50,383 nucleotides of DNA from Planctomycetia bacterium (GTDB lineage: Bacteria > Planctomycetota > UBA1135 > GCA-002686595): positions 1 through 50,383 of the forward strand of contig SYGM01000039.1 of the NCBI GenBank assembly GCA_005799545.1, read 5' to 3'. Below are positions 33,761 to 45,418 of this stretch, piece after piece. Made by a program: the position numbers and the translations under genes. The notes under the pieces were generated by a model. It was not told the DNA's origin. It saw only the letters and a program-made list of their open reading frames with translations, and made no database searches. Positions within the stretch are counted from its first letter, which is position 1, and each line of letters begins with the position of its first letter.

Positions 33761-36000
33761 GACAACAGCTCCTTCGCACGGGAAACGATCTCTTCCTCGC
33801 CGACCAGAACACAGGCTGTTGCACTGCCCAGCGGCACATAGGTATCCGCCGCACGCACGCTGCGCACCTTGAGTCGCGAGCCCCGCTCCGCGCAGTCCGC
33901 GGCAATCGCATCGGCAATGCCTGCACCCGTCGCACGGCACTCATCGACGATCAGCAGCCGGCCGCAAGGCTCGGCTTCCCGAGCAAGAGCCTCCAGCGGC
34001 AGCGGAGCAAGCCAGCGCAGATCGACGACCTTGACGCGTACACCGCGCTCGCGCTCCAGCATCCGCGCAGCACGTAGCGAGAGTCGCAGTCCATTGGCAT
34101 AGCTCGCGATGCACAGTTCCGCCTGTGCGGGCCCGTACACGCCTATGTCGCCTGGCAGAAGTACGGACCCGGGGTCATCCGAAGGGGCCGGATAGTCGCT
34201 CAGCCAGCCGTTGTCCCCTTCTTCGTGCAGATCCTTCTCGTGATACAGCGCAATCGGCTCGAGGAAGCAGACGACGCGGCCGCAGGTCTTGGCGGTCGCA
34301 ATGGCACCGCGCAGCATGCGTACGGCATCGTCACCACGCGCCGGTACGGCCAGCATCAGTCCCGGGATGTCGCGCAGCGCTCCAACCGAGTTGTCGTTGT
34401 GGAAGTGCCCGCCGAATCCCTTCTGGTAGGCGAGTCCCTGAACGCGCACGACCATGGGGTTGGTAAACTGCCCGTCCGAGAAGAACGACAGCGAGCAGGC
34501 TTCGCCGCGCAGCTGATCCAGCGCGTTGTGGATGTAGGCGAGGTACTGAATCTCCGGCAGCGGCAGGAAGCCGATGTGCGCGGCGCCCTGAGCGATGCCG
34601 AGGATCGTCGTTTCGTCAAGCAGCGTGTCGAAAACGCGGGCGATGCCAAATCGCTTTTGCAGGCCCTGTGTGACGCCGTAAACGCCGCCTTTCTTGGCGC
34701 TGTCCTCGCCGAACAGCAGCAGCTCGGGATGACGCAGGAACTCATCGTGCAGCGCGGCATTGATGTGCGCAGCCATCGTGCGCTTGGTGGGGCTCTTGAT
34801 CTTCTCAGGCAGGGCCTCGCCGAAGAATGCGGTGCGGGCGGCTGCGTCCACGCGCTGGGTGGCTGTCGCGCGAATCGCCGGCTCGTCGTACGGAGCGAGA
34901 GGGCGCACGATGGCCTCGCGGGTGTTGAGCTTGGGACGCCGAGCGGCCTCCTCGGCGGCGGCTGCGGTGCGCTCGCGAACCTCCGCCACGATGGATGCCA
35001 GCGCAGCGGGCGTCGCCGCGCCGGTCTCTACCAGACGCCGCGCGTAACGGAGCAGCGGATCCTGCGCTTCAACGCCTTCGATCTCCTCCAGTGACCGGTA
35101 GGTGGTTTCGACATCGCTGCCGGCATGTCCCCACAGTCGCACGGTCTTGAGATGCAGGAAGGTCGGCGTGCGATGGGCGCGGCAGTGCTCGATTGCGGCT
35201 GCGACCACATCCCACATCTCGTCGTACTCGCCGTCGGCCTTGAAATAGGCGAGCTGGCTCTGATTGGAGTACGTCTCCTCGATCCAGTTGCGCGGCGTGT
35301 CGACGGAAATGCCGATGCCGTTGTCCTCGCACACGAATAGCACGGGCAGCGGCGTTCCGCGCTTCTTGATGTAGCGCGCGGAGTTGAAGCCGGCAAGCGC
35401 CGTGCAGTGGTTCGCAGACGCGTCACCGAAGCTGCACATCACGATTGAATCAGCAGAGAGCTCGTGAGCGAGTCCCAGACGCTTGCTGCGTGCCAACCCG
35501 AAGGCCAGGCCGACCGCCTTGGGCAGGTGGGAGGAGATCGTGGAGGTCTGCGGTGGCACCCACAGCTCACGCGAGCCCCAGACCTTGTGGCGACCGCGAC
35601 TGATCGGATCTTCCGACGATGCGCAAAGCGACAACAGCGTATCGAACAGCGGCGTGACGCGCCCGGACTTGCGGCTGCGGGCCATCATCAGACCGCCAGA
35701 GCGGTAGTGCAGGAAACACGGGTCATCGACGCGCAGCAGCGCACCCACGATCGCATTGGCTTCATGGCCGGCACTCGAGATGGTGTAGAAGCTGCGGGCG
35801 GTGCGCTTCAGCTCGCGGGCAGCGACATCAAGGCAGCGCGAGAGATACGCATCTTCGAAAAGCTCGATGGCGCTGCGGGCATCGAGTCGACCGCCCTCAT
35901 GCAAGGGCTGATGGGCCTCGAGCAGGCGCGGTGCAGGGCTTGCGCCTGCAAGGTAGGCGTCGAGATTGGCCTCGACGACGGCGACACGGTTGGTGGTCAC
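33757..36000 (-). CDS. fused 2-oxoacid (branched-chain type) dehydrogenase E1 alpha-beta
   Basis: About 747 residues from GTG 36000, 20 bp after the pdxH stop; an earlier frame start at 36072 would overlap pdxH. The first ~380 residues are E1 alpha: YTISSAGHEANAIVGALLR, YRSGGLMMARS, and the thiamine-diphosphate motif in the form GDASANH...CEDNGIGISV rather than GDG...NN. Residues about 410-747 are E1 beta: HPELLLFGEDSAKKGGVYGV, DTLLDETTILGIAQGAAHIG, ALDQLRGEACSLSFFS and a transketolase C-terminal domain with VKVVDLRWLAPL. It decarboxylates a 2-oxoacid and would pass the acyl group to a lipoyl E2, which is not in the window. The fused form and GDAS motif match a known subgroup of branched-chain-like E1 enzymes. 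Confidence 0.85.
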   Translation of the reverse strand: MTTNRVAVVEANLDAYLAGASPAPRLLEAHQPLHEGGRLDARSAIELFEDAYLSRCLDVAARELKRTARSFYTISSAGHEANAIVGALLRVDDPCFLHYRSGGLMMARSRKSGRVTPLFDTLLSLCASSEDPISRGRHKVWGSRELWVPPQTSTISSHLPKAVGLAFGLARSKRLGLAHELSADSIVMCSFGDASANHCTALAGFNSARYIKKRGTPLPVLFVCEDNGIGISVDTPRNWIEETYSNQSQLAYFKADGEYDEMWDVVAAAIEHCRAHRTPTFLHLKTVRLWGHAGSDVETTYRSLEEIEGVEAQDPLLRYARRLVETGAATPAALASIVAEVRERTAAAAEEAARRPKLNTREAIVRPLAPYDEPAIRATATQRVDAAARTAFFGEALPEKIKSPTKRTMAAHINAALHDEFLRHPELLLFGEDSAKKGGVYGVTQGLQKRFGIARVFDTLLDETTILGIAQGAAHIGFLPLPEIQYLAYIHNALDQLRGEACSLSFFSDGQFTNPMVVRVQGLAYQKGFGGHFHNDNSVGALRDIPGLMLAVPARGDDAVRMLRGAIATAKTCGRVVCFLEPIALYHEKDLHEEGDNGWLSDYPAPSDDPGSVLLPGDIGVYGPAQAELCIASYANGLRLSLRAARMLERERGVRVKVVDLRWLAPLPLEALAREAEPCGRLLIVDECRATGAGIADAIAADCAERGSRLKVRSVRAADTYVPLGSATACVLVGEEEIVSRAKELLS

Positions 36001-36020
36001 GGAGAGAATGAAACGTTGGT

Positions 36021-36653
36021 CTAGGGGGACAGACGAACCACTTCCCAGCGGTTTTCGAGCCTGCGGTAGCACAGGCGGTCGTGCAGCCGGCTGGGTCGGC
36101 CCTGCCAGAACTCAATGCGCGCAGGCAGGATGCGGAAGCCGCCCCAGTGCGGTGGATGGGGCACCTTGTCCCCGAAGCGCTGTCGCGTTTCCTCGAGACG
36201 ATCCTCGAGTTCCTTGCGATGGCCGAGCACCGAGCTCTGCAGCGAGGCCCATGCGCCGAGGCAGCTTTCGATGGGTCGCGAGGCGAAGTAGCGCGCCGAT
36301 TCGAGCACGCTGAGCTTCTCCACGGTGCCGGCCACGCGCACCTGACGCTCGAGCTCCTTCCAGTGAATGCAGAACTCCGCACGGGGGTTCTCGGTCAGTT
36401 CGCGACCCTTCCGGCTGCGATAGTCGGTGAAGAACGAGAAACCCCGTTCATCGATTCCCTTCAGCAGCACCATGCGCACCGACGGTGCACCATCGGCATC
36501 TGCAGTGGCGAGCGCGATGGCCGTCGGCTCATCGACCTGCGACTGCAACGCCTCGTCCATCCACTTGCGGAACTGCACGAACGGGTCGCGATCGACGTGT
36601 GTCTCGTCAAGCGCAGCGCGCTGGTAGTCCCTGCGGATCGAGGCGATGTCCAC
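36021..36653 (-). CDS. pdxH: pyridoxamine 5'-phosphate oxidase PdxH
   Basis: 210 residues, full length for the family. FMN-binding split barrel with the signatures SVRMVLLKGIDERGFSFFTD, YRSRKGRELTENPRAEFCIH, WKELERQVRVAGTVEKLS, and the C-terminal PxxWGGFRILPARIEFWQGR and SRLHDRL. It oxidises pyridoxamine or pyridoxine phosphate to pyridoxal 5'-phosphate in the cytoplasm. It lies 12 bp after the M16 peptidase gene and 20 bp before the E1 gene, within the same run. Confidence 0.95.
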   Translation of the reverse strand: MDIASIRRDYQRAALDETHVDRDPFVQFRKWMDEALQSQVDEPTAIALATADADGAPSVRMVLLKGIDERGFSFFTDYRSRKGRELTENPRAEFCIHWKELERQVRVAGTVEKLSVLESARYFASRPIESCLGAWASLQSSVLGHRKELEDRLEETRQRFGDKVPHPPHWGGFRILPARIEFWQGRPSRLHDRLCYRRLENRWEVVRLSP

Positions 36654-36665
36654 GGCCGGCTCCTG

Positions 36666-39545
<2,880 letters not shown>

Positions 39546-39572
39546 GATCACTCGTGTGCGATGCGGTTCGTG

Positions 39573-40013
39573 TCAGGCGCCGGGGATGCTGGCCTTGTGC
39601 TTCTGGACGTACTCATAAAGCAGCGCATTGATGTCTTCGGGCGAAGCCAGGAACTGCTGCTCGAGCTTCTCAAGCTTGCTGCGCTTCTTCTCGCTGAGCC
39701 CTTCGAGGCGATCGGTACGCTCTTCCTCGTTCTCTTCAAGGACATCGTCGCCGACCAGCTCGATGGCCTGCTCGACGAGCTTGTGCAGGCGCAATGCGCC
39801 GATGGCATCGAGCCCGTAGGTAACGTGCCGCGCGTTGTCCGCGGCGGGGCTCTCGAAGTATTGGGTGAATCCGCCGTTGCTGACCTCGGCTTCGAGCTCC
39901 CAGATGCTCAACAGCACCTGTTCGGGGCGTGAAAGGCGCTTGAACTCAAGCTTGTGCAGGCGTGAAGCCGGGTTCTCGATGATCTGGCGCAGCAGGTGCA
40001 TTTCATCCGCCAT
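39573..40013 (-). CDS. DMP19/DUF4375 family protein
   Basis: 146 residues from ATG 40013, with GAGGAG 8-9 nt upstream; GTG 40022 overlapping the glnS stop is an alternative. The central motif EAEVSNGGFTQYFES is the hallmark of the DMP19-like (DUF4375) domain. The C-terminal third is strongly charged and probably helical or coiled (LEGLSEKKRSKLEKLEQQFL). DMP19 was described as a DNA-mimic protein in Neisseria; for most homologues no function is known. It sits 5 bp after glnS. Confidence 0.82.
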   Translation of the reverse strand: MADEMHLLRQIIENPASRLHKLEFKRLSRPEQVLLSIWELEAEVSNGGFTQYFESPAADNARHVTYGLDAIGALRLHKLVEQAIELVGDDVLEENEEERTDRLEGLSEKKRSKLEKLEQQFLASPEDINALLYEYVQKHKASIPGA

Positions 40014-40018
40014 GGCGC

Positions 40019-41740
40019 TCACTCCTCTCCGCGTTTCTCGATCTTGGCCCACGAATCGCGCAGCGTCACCGTGCGGTGGAACACCGGCGCCCCCGGATGC
40101 GAGTCCTTGGGATCGACATAGAAGTAGCCGACGCGCTCGAACTGGTAGTGCGCACCAGAGGGTGCATTGCGCAGCGAAGGTTCGAGCTTGGCGTGCTCGA
40201 GAGTCACCAGCGAGCCCGGGTTGAGATTTGACTTCCAGTCCACGCCCTCGGGCACGTCGTCGGGGAACTCCGCCGAGAACAGATGGTCGTAAAGCCTCAG
40301 CTTGGCCTCGAAGGCCTGATCGGCGCTGACCCAATGGACGATGCCCTTGACCTTGCGACCGTCACCGGTCGTGCCATTCGCCGTGGCGGGATCATAAACA
40401 CACACCAGTTCGGTGATCCGACCTTCCGCATCGCGCTTCACTTCCTTGCAGGTGATGCAATACGCGTAGCGCAGGCGCACTTCCTTGCCCGGTGACAGCC
40501 GGAAGTACTTCTTGGGCGGGTCTTCGCGAAAATCGTCGCGGTCGATGAAGATGCGCTTCGTGAAGGGCAGCTTGCGGGTGCCGGAAGCGGGGTCTTCGGG
40601 GTTGTTGACGGCGTCGATCCACTCCACATGCCCCTCGGGCAGGTTCTCGATCGTCACCAGCAGCGGATCGAGCACCGCCATCGCACGCAGGGCACGCTTG
40701 TTGAGGTCGTCACGGATCGCGTTTTCGAGGACGACGCGATCGACGGTGCTGTTGAAGCGCGCAACGCCGATCTGATCGCAGAAGGCGCGCATCGCCTCGG
40801 GCGTGTAGCCGCGACGGCGGATGCCGCGCAGCGTTGGCATCCGCGGATCGTCCCAGCCGCTGACGATGCCGGTCTGCACCAGCTCCAGCAGCTTGCGCTT
40901 GCTGAGAACCGTGTAGGTCACGTTGAGGCGCGCGAACTCGATCTGGCGCGGATGGTGTGGCACCGGCAGGTGCTGCAGCAACCATTTGTACAGAGGGCGG
41001 TGGATCTCGAACTCCAACGTGCAGATCGAGTGGGTGATCGCCTCCAGCGCATCGCACTGACCGTGCGCGAAGTCGTACATCGGGTAGATGCACCACTTGT
41101 CGCCCGTCCTGTGATGGTGCGCGTGCATGATTCGGTAGAGCACCGGATCGCGCAGGTTGGGGTTGGGCGAGTTGATGTCGATCTTCGCCCGCAGCGTGCG
41201 TGCGCCGTCGGGGAACTCACCGGCGCGCATGCGCCGGAACAGAGCAAGGCTCTCCTCCGGGCTGCGCTCGCGATAGGGACTCGGCCGGCCGGGTTTGTCC
41301 AGCGAGCCGCGATATTCCGCCACCTGATCGGCATTCAGGTCGCAGACATAGGCGACACCCGTGCGGATCAGGTGCTCCGCGTATTGATAGAGCTCCTCGA
41401 AGAAGTCGCTGGCGAAAAACAGCGCATCCCATTCGAAGCCCAGCCAGCGCACGTCCTCCTGGATCGAGTCGACGTACTCCTGGTTCTCTTTGGTCGGGGT
41501 GGTGTCGTCGAAGCGCAGGTTGCACTTGCCGCCATACTTGCGGGCGAGCCCAAAATTGAGGCAGATCGCCTTGGCGTGACCCAGATGCAGGTAGCCGTTG
41601 GGTTCGGGCGGGAAGCGCGTCTGCACCCGTCCGCCATGCTTGCCCTGTGCGAGATCGGCATCGATCTCGTCATGGATGAAGTGATGATGTGCTGGGCGCT
41701 CGGCTGCGGCACCTGCGCTGGCGTGGGGGGTGTCGGTCAT
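40019..41740 (-). CDS. glnS: glutaminyl-tRNA synthetase
   Basis: 573 residues. Class I synthetase: [20 protein letters not shown] with the HIGH motif as HLGH (52-55), [16 protein letters not shown] (the DDTNP-type motif of GlnRS), [20 protein letters not shown], and a KMSKS equivalent VLSKRK. The C-terminal half is the anticodon-binding beta-barrel pair ([34 protein letters not shown]). Presence of GlnRS means glutaminyl-tRNA is made directly. The start is preceded by a putative -10 (TAATCT, about 24 nt upstream) and a 51-bp gap from the radical SAM gene. First gene of a tight seven-gene run. Confidence 0.96.
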   Translation of the reverse strand: MTDTPHASAGAAAERPAHHHFIHDEIDADLAQGKHGGRVQTRFPPEPNGYLHLGHAKAICLNFGLARKYGGKCNLRFDDTTPTKENQEYVDSIQEDVRWLGFEWDALFFASDFFEELYQYAEHLIRTGVAYVCDLNADQVAEYRGSLDKPGRPSPYRERSPEESLALFRRMRAGEFPDGARTLRAKIDINSPNPNLRDPVLYRIMHAHHHRTGDKWCIYPMYDFAHGQCDALEAITHSICTLEFEIHRPLYKWLLQHLPVPHHPRQIEFARLNVTYTVLSKRKLLELVQTGIVSGWDDPRMPTLRGIRRRGYTPEAMRAFCDQIGVARFNSTVDRVVLENAIRDDLNKRALRAMAVLDPLLVTIENLPEGHVEWIDAVNNPEDPASGTRKLPFTKRIFIDRDDFREDPPKKYFRLSPGKEVRLRYAYCITCKEVKRDAEGRITELVCVYDPATANGTTGDGRKVKGIVHWVSADQAFEAKLRLYDHLFSAEFPDDVPEGVDWKSNLNPGSLVTLEHAKLEPSLRNAPSGAHYQFERVGYFYVDPKDSHPGAPVFHRTVTLRDSWAKIEKRGEE

Positions 41741-41791
41741 GGCGGAGAGACGGTTCGTTTCCCGAAGAGATTAGCAAAGCAGCGTATCAAC

Positions 41792-43909
41792 TCAGCGCAG
41801 GCCGCTGACCCCGCCGCGCATGTCGGGCATGTCCTGCATCGCGGTCTTCCAGGTGTCCATGGAGAGCGGGGCTACCTCATCCCCGGAGCCGCCCATCCGG
41901 GCGGCGGGGACGGTCGTGTACATCGACTCGCGCAGATACCGCTCAAAGAACGCGCGCTCGGCCTCCAGCATCCGCTCGGGATCGAAGCGCTTCTTCTCTC
42001 GCAGGCCCGCGATGTGCGCCACGGGCGGTTCCGGCAGCGCGCCCTTCCAGGCTGCGCCCGCGCGCTGGAAGTGCGTCTTGAAGGCCCTCTGTCCGAACTC
42101 GATCAGATGGAGGAACGTGTGGTGCGTCGAGTTGGCGCCCGCCCAGGGATACGGCGACAGTGCCCAGGCCGAGGCCACGCGGTTGAGCTCTGTCTCGATC
42201 TTCTCTTCGGTCTCCGGCCCGCGGCGACCGCCGACATGGCTGAAGAGCGCGTACAGCCGCAGCTCATCACCCTCGGCGTAGTAGATGCGCTTGACGCCGT
42301 AGCGCTGCGGGTCCTGCGCAATGTGCGAGCCGCGCTCGAGTCCGAACTTGCCCACGATGAAGCAGTCGATGTAGTCGCGCTGCTCCTCGATCCATTGAAT
42401 CGTGTCGAGCGCCTCCTCCAGGCTCTCGTCCGGGTGGTCGGTGAAGGTCATCCACTCCGTGGCAACGCCGGCTTCGTGGAACGCGCGATTGACCGCGGTC
42501 ATCGTGGCGCGATCCGAGCCCTTGCGCATCAGCTCCAGAATGCGATCCGAGCCGCTCTCGATGCCGAAGGCCGCGGAGCGCAAACCTGACTTTGCGAGCA
42601 GCGCGCAGCGCTCCGGCGTGAAGTACTTCTCGATCTTCAGATCGCTCGACCAGCGGATCTTGATGCCCTTGTCGATCAGGGCCTCGGCCAGGCGCACCGC
42701 GTACACCGGCGAGAGCACATCGCACGAAAGGTAGAAGTTCTTGACGCCGTGCCTCCGCGCGAGCTGCCCGAGCTCGTTGGCCGCCTGTTCCGGCGGAATC
42801 TCGCGGTAGCTCGCGGTCGCGGTTTCGGTCAGCCCGTAGTAGCAAAACGAGCATTTTCCCCAGTAGCAGCCGCGTGTCGGCGCATAGAGCAGCGTGCGGC
42901 TGGGCGCCAGATAGCGGTCAAGATCCAGATCGCCGTAGTCAGGCAGCGCCGAGCCGTCGCGCAGATCCAGCGTCCAGCGTGGGCCCATGCACGGCTCGTT
43001 CGTGACCGGATCGAGGAAGAACAGGTTGGGCACATCCCGCAGCAGGTCGGCGCGGCGCTGAGCGTTGCGCTCCGCGCGCCAGGCCTCGAGCTTGGGGAAC
43101 AGCTGCGCCAGCGTCTCCTCACCCTCGTACAGACCGATCGCGTCGCAGTACTCCAGCACGCGTCGCTGCAGCTCCGGCTCCAGATGCACCACCACCTGGT
43201 GAATGCCCGGTCCGCCTAGTGCAAGGAAAGCGTGCGGCGCCCGCTCGCGCAGGAAGCGCGCGAGATGCAGCGCTTCGGGAATCTGCGAGGGGAACACGAT
43301 CGAGATGCCGACGAAATCAACCTCGTCGAGATCCACGGGCGGCTGCGTCCCGGAGTCCCAGTCCCAGTTCGCCGGACCCGCGAAGTAGTGCTCGTAGAAC
43401 GCGCGCAGCGGGCTCGACTCGCCCTGCGAATACTCATCCAGCATGTCGAAGCTCCACGGAACCACCGTGTGACCGACATGGTTGAAACCGAAGCGCCAGG
43501 GCCAGTACGCCGCCGAGAGAGCTTCGAAGAAACCGTCCGTGATGCGGCGCGCTAGCGTGTAGCGCTCCCCGTCGTAGAAGTGCTCACGCTGGCGGAACAC
43601 CTCGGCCATGGGCGGCTGCGCACCGATCATGCGCTCGATCTGCGGCCGTGCATCCACCAGGCGGCGGTACTGCAGCTGCTCCTCGAAGCTCAGCCAGCCC
43701 TTACGGTTGAGATCGACAAACTGCGAGCCGATCCGGCGGCCGACCAGCTCCAGAGTCTCGGGCTGGAACAGCCAATCCGTGGCTTCGATGTTGAGGTCGA
43801 TCACCCGAGCATCCAGACCCCGTTGGCGCAGATAGCCCTTGAGCGTGGGAAGGCTCAGGTAGGGCTGGGTGGGGTCCGCGAAGGGGGGGTGGAGGAGGAG
43901 ACGCTCCAT
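41792..43909 (-). CDS. B12-binding-type radical SAM protein
   Basis: 705 residues from ATG 43909 (a TTG lies two codons upstream). The N-terminal ~300 residues have a cobalamin-binding-like Rossmann domain (LHPPFADPTQPYLSLPTLKG, DLDEVDFVGISIVFPSQIPE, LALGGPGIHQV). The radical SAM core begins at TRGCYWGKCSFC (Cys348, Cys353, Cys356; CX4CX2C), followed by AFGIESGSDRILELMRKGSD and MTFTDHPDESLEEALDTIQW. About 130 C-terminal residues are not recognisable. B12-radical SAM enzymes do methylations and ring rearrangements in natural-product, RiPP or lipid pathways. No precursor peptide or partner biosynthetic gene is adjacent, so the substrate is unknown. Confidence 0.85.
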   Translation of the reverse strand: MERLLLHPPFADPTQPYLSLPTLKGYLRQRGLDARVIDLNIEATDWLFQPETLELVGRRIGSQFVDLNRKGWLSFEEQLQYRRLVDARPQIERMIGAQPPMAEVFRQREHFYDGERYTLARRITDGFFEALSAAYWPWRFGFNHVGHTVVPWSFDMLDEYSQGESSPLRAFYEHYFAGPANWDWDSGTQPPVDLDEVDFVGISIVFPSQIPEALHLARFLRERAPHAFLALGGPGIHQVVVHLEPELQRRVLEYCDAIGLYEGEETLAQLFPKLEAWRAERNAQRRADLLRDVPNLFFLDPVTNEPCMGPRWTLDLRDGSALPDYGDLDLDRYLAPSRTLLYAPTRGCYWGKCSFCYYGLTETATASYREIPPEQAANELGQLARRHGVKNFYLSCDVLSPVYAVRLAEALIDKGIKIRWSSDLKIEKYFTPERCALLAKSGLRSAAFGIESGSDRILELMRKGSDRATMTAVNRAFHEAGVATEWMTFTDHPDESLEEALDTIQWIEEQRDYIDCFIVGKFGLERGSHIAQDPQRYGVKRIYYAEGDELRLYALFSHVGGRRGPETEEKIETELNRVASAWALSPYPWAGANSTHHTFLHLIEFGQRAFKTHFQRAGAAWKGALPEPPVAHIAGLREKKRFDPERMLEAERAFFERYLRESMYTTVPAARMGGSGDEVAPLSMDTWKTAMQDMPDMRGGVSGLR

Positions 43910-43923
43910 GGGCAAGGCCCGGC

Positions 43924-43929
43924 ATTGTA
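43924..43929 (-). promoter_or_regulatory. -10-like TACAAT for the radical SAM gene
   Basis: TACAAT on the minus strand, 14 nt before ATG 43909. No convincing -35 at 17 nt. Competes with the sigma-54-like element further upstream (43957-43971). Confidence 0.3.
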
Positions 43930-43965
43930 CTGCGCACAGCTGCGGGTCGAGGACGAGCTAAGTTT

Positions 43966-43984
43966 TTGCCAGACAATGACTTAG
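43966..43984. repeat. 19-bp imperfect direct repeat, copy A
   Basis: TTGCCAGACAATGACTTAG; 17 of 19 bases match copy B, 57 bp away. It lies partly inside an inverted repeat GCTAAG (43957-43962) / CTTAGC (43980-43985). On the minus strand the copy and its flank read TGGCA-A-N5-TAGC with GG and GC 10 nt apart, as in sigma-54 -24/-12 sites. Confidence 0.6.
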
Positions 43985-44022
43985 CCCGGTTTGTCTCCAG
44001 ATGGGCTCGTGCGGCTATCCCC

Positions 44023-44041
44023 TTGCCAGCCAAGGACTTAG
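44023..44041. repeat. 19-bp imperfect direct repeat, copy B
   Basis: TTGCCAGCCAAGGACTTAG; with the two preceding bases it forms a perfect hairpin CCTTG-CCAGC-CAAGG. On the minus strand the flank again gives TGGCAA-N5-TAGC. Same orientation as copy A. Confidence 0.6.
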
Positions 44042-44063
44042 GGCAATCCGGCCTGCCACAGCC

Positions 44064-44115
44064 CGGCACTCCCTTTTGGGGGATCAACCCCCGGACTAGG
44101 AGCCCAACAGTGCCG
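44064..44115. other. nested inverted repeats (possible structured RNA)
   Basis: Outer arms CGGCACT (44064-44070) and AGTGCCG (44109-44115) form a perfect 7-bp stem enclosing a perfect GGGGG-ATCAA-CCCCC hairpin (44078-44092). There is no downstream T-run on either strand that would make it a simple terminator. Confidence 0.45.
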
Positions 44116-44138
44116 CAGGCGGGGTCGACCTTTGGATA

Positions 44139-44165
44139 TTGCAATAATGCAACTTCCCATATAAC
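44139..44165 (+). promoter_or_regulatory. candidate promoter/operator of the Tad operon
   Basis: The most AT-rich part of the 43910-44380 gap. It holds the palindrome TTGCA-ATAA-TGCAA (44139-44152) and, reading forward, TTGCAA-N15-TATAAC. The remaining 44166-44380 would be a ~200-nt leader with no further feature I can support except a possible in-frame ATG at 44282. Confidence 0.3.
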
Positions 44166-44380
44166 CTGACGGAAACGCCGAATCTCCGCATAAGCGGCGC
44201 CTTATTCTCGAAAAAACTCCACTTCTCTCCACCGCCACCGCCCACCGCTTCGGACTCATCCGCGAGGACCGCACTCCGTCCATGCCTCTGCAGCCCCTGC
44301 CCCGGGGGCCCAGCAGGTCTCTGGATGCGGAGCGGACCTGCCCTGTCCGTTTCCCAAGGCTCATCCCGCCGAGCTTCCCC

Positions 44381-45394
44381 ATGTCCCAACCGCAACGCCT
44401 TCCCGAGCGTCCCCGCCGACACACTGCCACCCAGCGTGTGCGCCGCGGAGCTGTGCTGGTCGAGTTCGCCTTCGTGGCGCTCGGCTTCTACGTGCTGCTC
44501 ATGGGCACGGTGGAGATCGGGCGCATGATCCTCTCGAGCCAGCTGCTCAACAATGCAGCGCGAGTGGGTGCGCGTGAGCTGGCGATGATGCCGCTGCCCG
44601 CGACGATGACCTTCGAGCAGGCGATGGATGTGCCGATCGCCGCCGATGCAACCGATGTGATCTCGGAAGGGGCCCGTCGGGTGCGTGAGACGATCTACGA
44701 CAAGAACAAGCTGGCGATCGATGTCACCGGCATGTCGCCCGCACAGGTACAGGCCACCCTGGACAGCTTGCCCTATCTCAACCGCATGCTCGTGCCGTTG
44801 ATGATCCGCGAGCGCGTGACCATCGGGGGCTCCACTTATGACCTCGTTCGCTATCCGGGCGCGCTCGTGCGCAACACCGAGTACGGTCTGAACTTCGATC
44901 CGTCCGAATCGCAGAACCGCTTCGATGTGATGATCCCAAAGATCGAGAACATCGGGCCGGATGGAACGGGACTGGTGACATGGCTGCCGGTTGTCGAGGA
45001 GATCGTCCCTCAGGAAGCGCTGCAGCCTCCCGGCCCGGGTGCGGCGCCGGACTACCGTCCCTTCAGTATCGCGTCACAAGGACGCGCGACGATGCGCGGT
45101 GTTGTCTGCCTGCGCATCAACTATCCGTACCAGGCCTCGATGGCCTCGGCGTTCATGCCCTCGAGCGATGGATCGAACACGCCGATCATCGCGAACGACG
45201 GCGAACTCGCAGCGCAGGGTTCCTACCAGACGGTCGACGGCGTCAACAGCGACCAGCCTTCGCAGTCCGGAGCCTACGGCCTGGGCGAGCAGTACGCATT
45301 TGGCCAGAAAGTCCGTCCTTACCGCCGCATCGTCAGCGCCCAGTGCATTGCGCGGCGCGAAACCATGACCCCGCCGCCGCTCTCCGGCAACTGA
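44381..45394 (+). CDS. TadE-like pseudopilin-type protein
   Basis: 337 residues from ATG 44381; an in-frame ATG at 44282 adds 33 proline-rich residues with no sign of function. A basic N-terminus is followed by RGAVLVEFAFVALGFYVLLM, the TadE/pseudopilin pattern with a Glu at position 5 of the hydrophobic segment, probably a TadV-type prepilin peptidase substrate. The ~290-residue extracytoplasmic part contains two single cysteines (VCLRINY, SAQCIARR) that could form a disulfide. Much longer than typical TadE (about 150-200). First gene of the Tad operon, 24 bp before cpaB. Confidence 0.8.
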   Translation: MSQPQRLPERPRRHTATQRVRRGAVLVEFAFVALGFYVLLMGTVEIGRMILSSQLLNNAARVGARELAMMPLPATMTFEQAMDVPIAADATDVISEGARRVRETIYDKNKLAIDVTGMSPAQVQATLDSLPYLNRMLVPLMIRERVTIGGSTYDLVRYPGALVRNTEYGLNFDPSESQNRFDVMIPKIENIGPDGTGLVTWLPVVEEIVPQEALQPPGPGAAPDYRPFSIASQGRATMRGVVCLRINYPYQASMASAFMPSSDGSNTPIIANDGELAAQGSYQTVDGVNSDQPSQSGAYGLGEQYAFGQKVRPYRRIVSAQCIARRETMTPPPLSGN

Positions 45395-45418
45395 TCCAGC
45401 ACACCCAGAGTTCCTACC

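Noticed and set aside
40628-42589. Plus-strand open frame of about 650 codons
   Set aside because: Antisense to glnS and the radical SAM gene, whose catalytic motifs are unmistakable.
44078-44092. Rho-independent terminator at GGGGG-ATCAA-CCCCC
   Set aside because: No T-run follows on either strand, and it lies upstream of two divergent genes, where no terminator is needed.
43910-44180. Cobalamin riboswitch upstream of the B12-radical SAM gene
   Set aside because: I looked for the B12 box and the conserved GCCACTG core on the minus strand. Only scattered partial matches (for example CTGGAGAC) were found, not in the right order.
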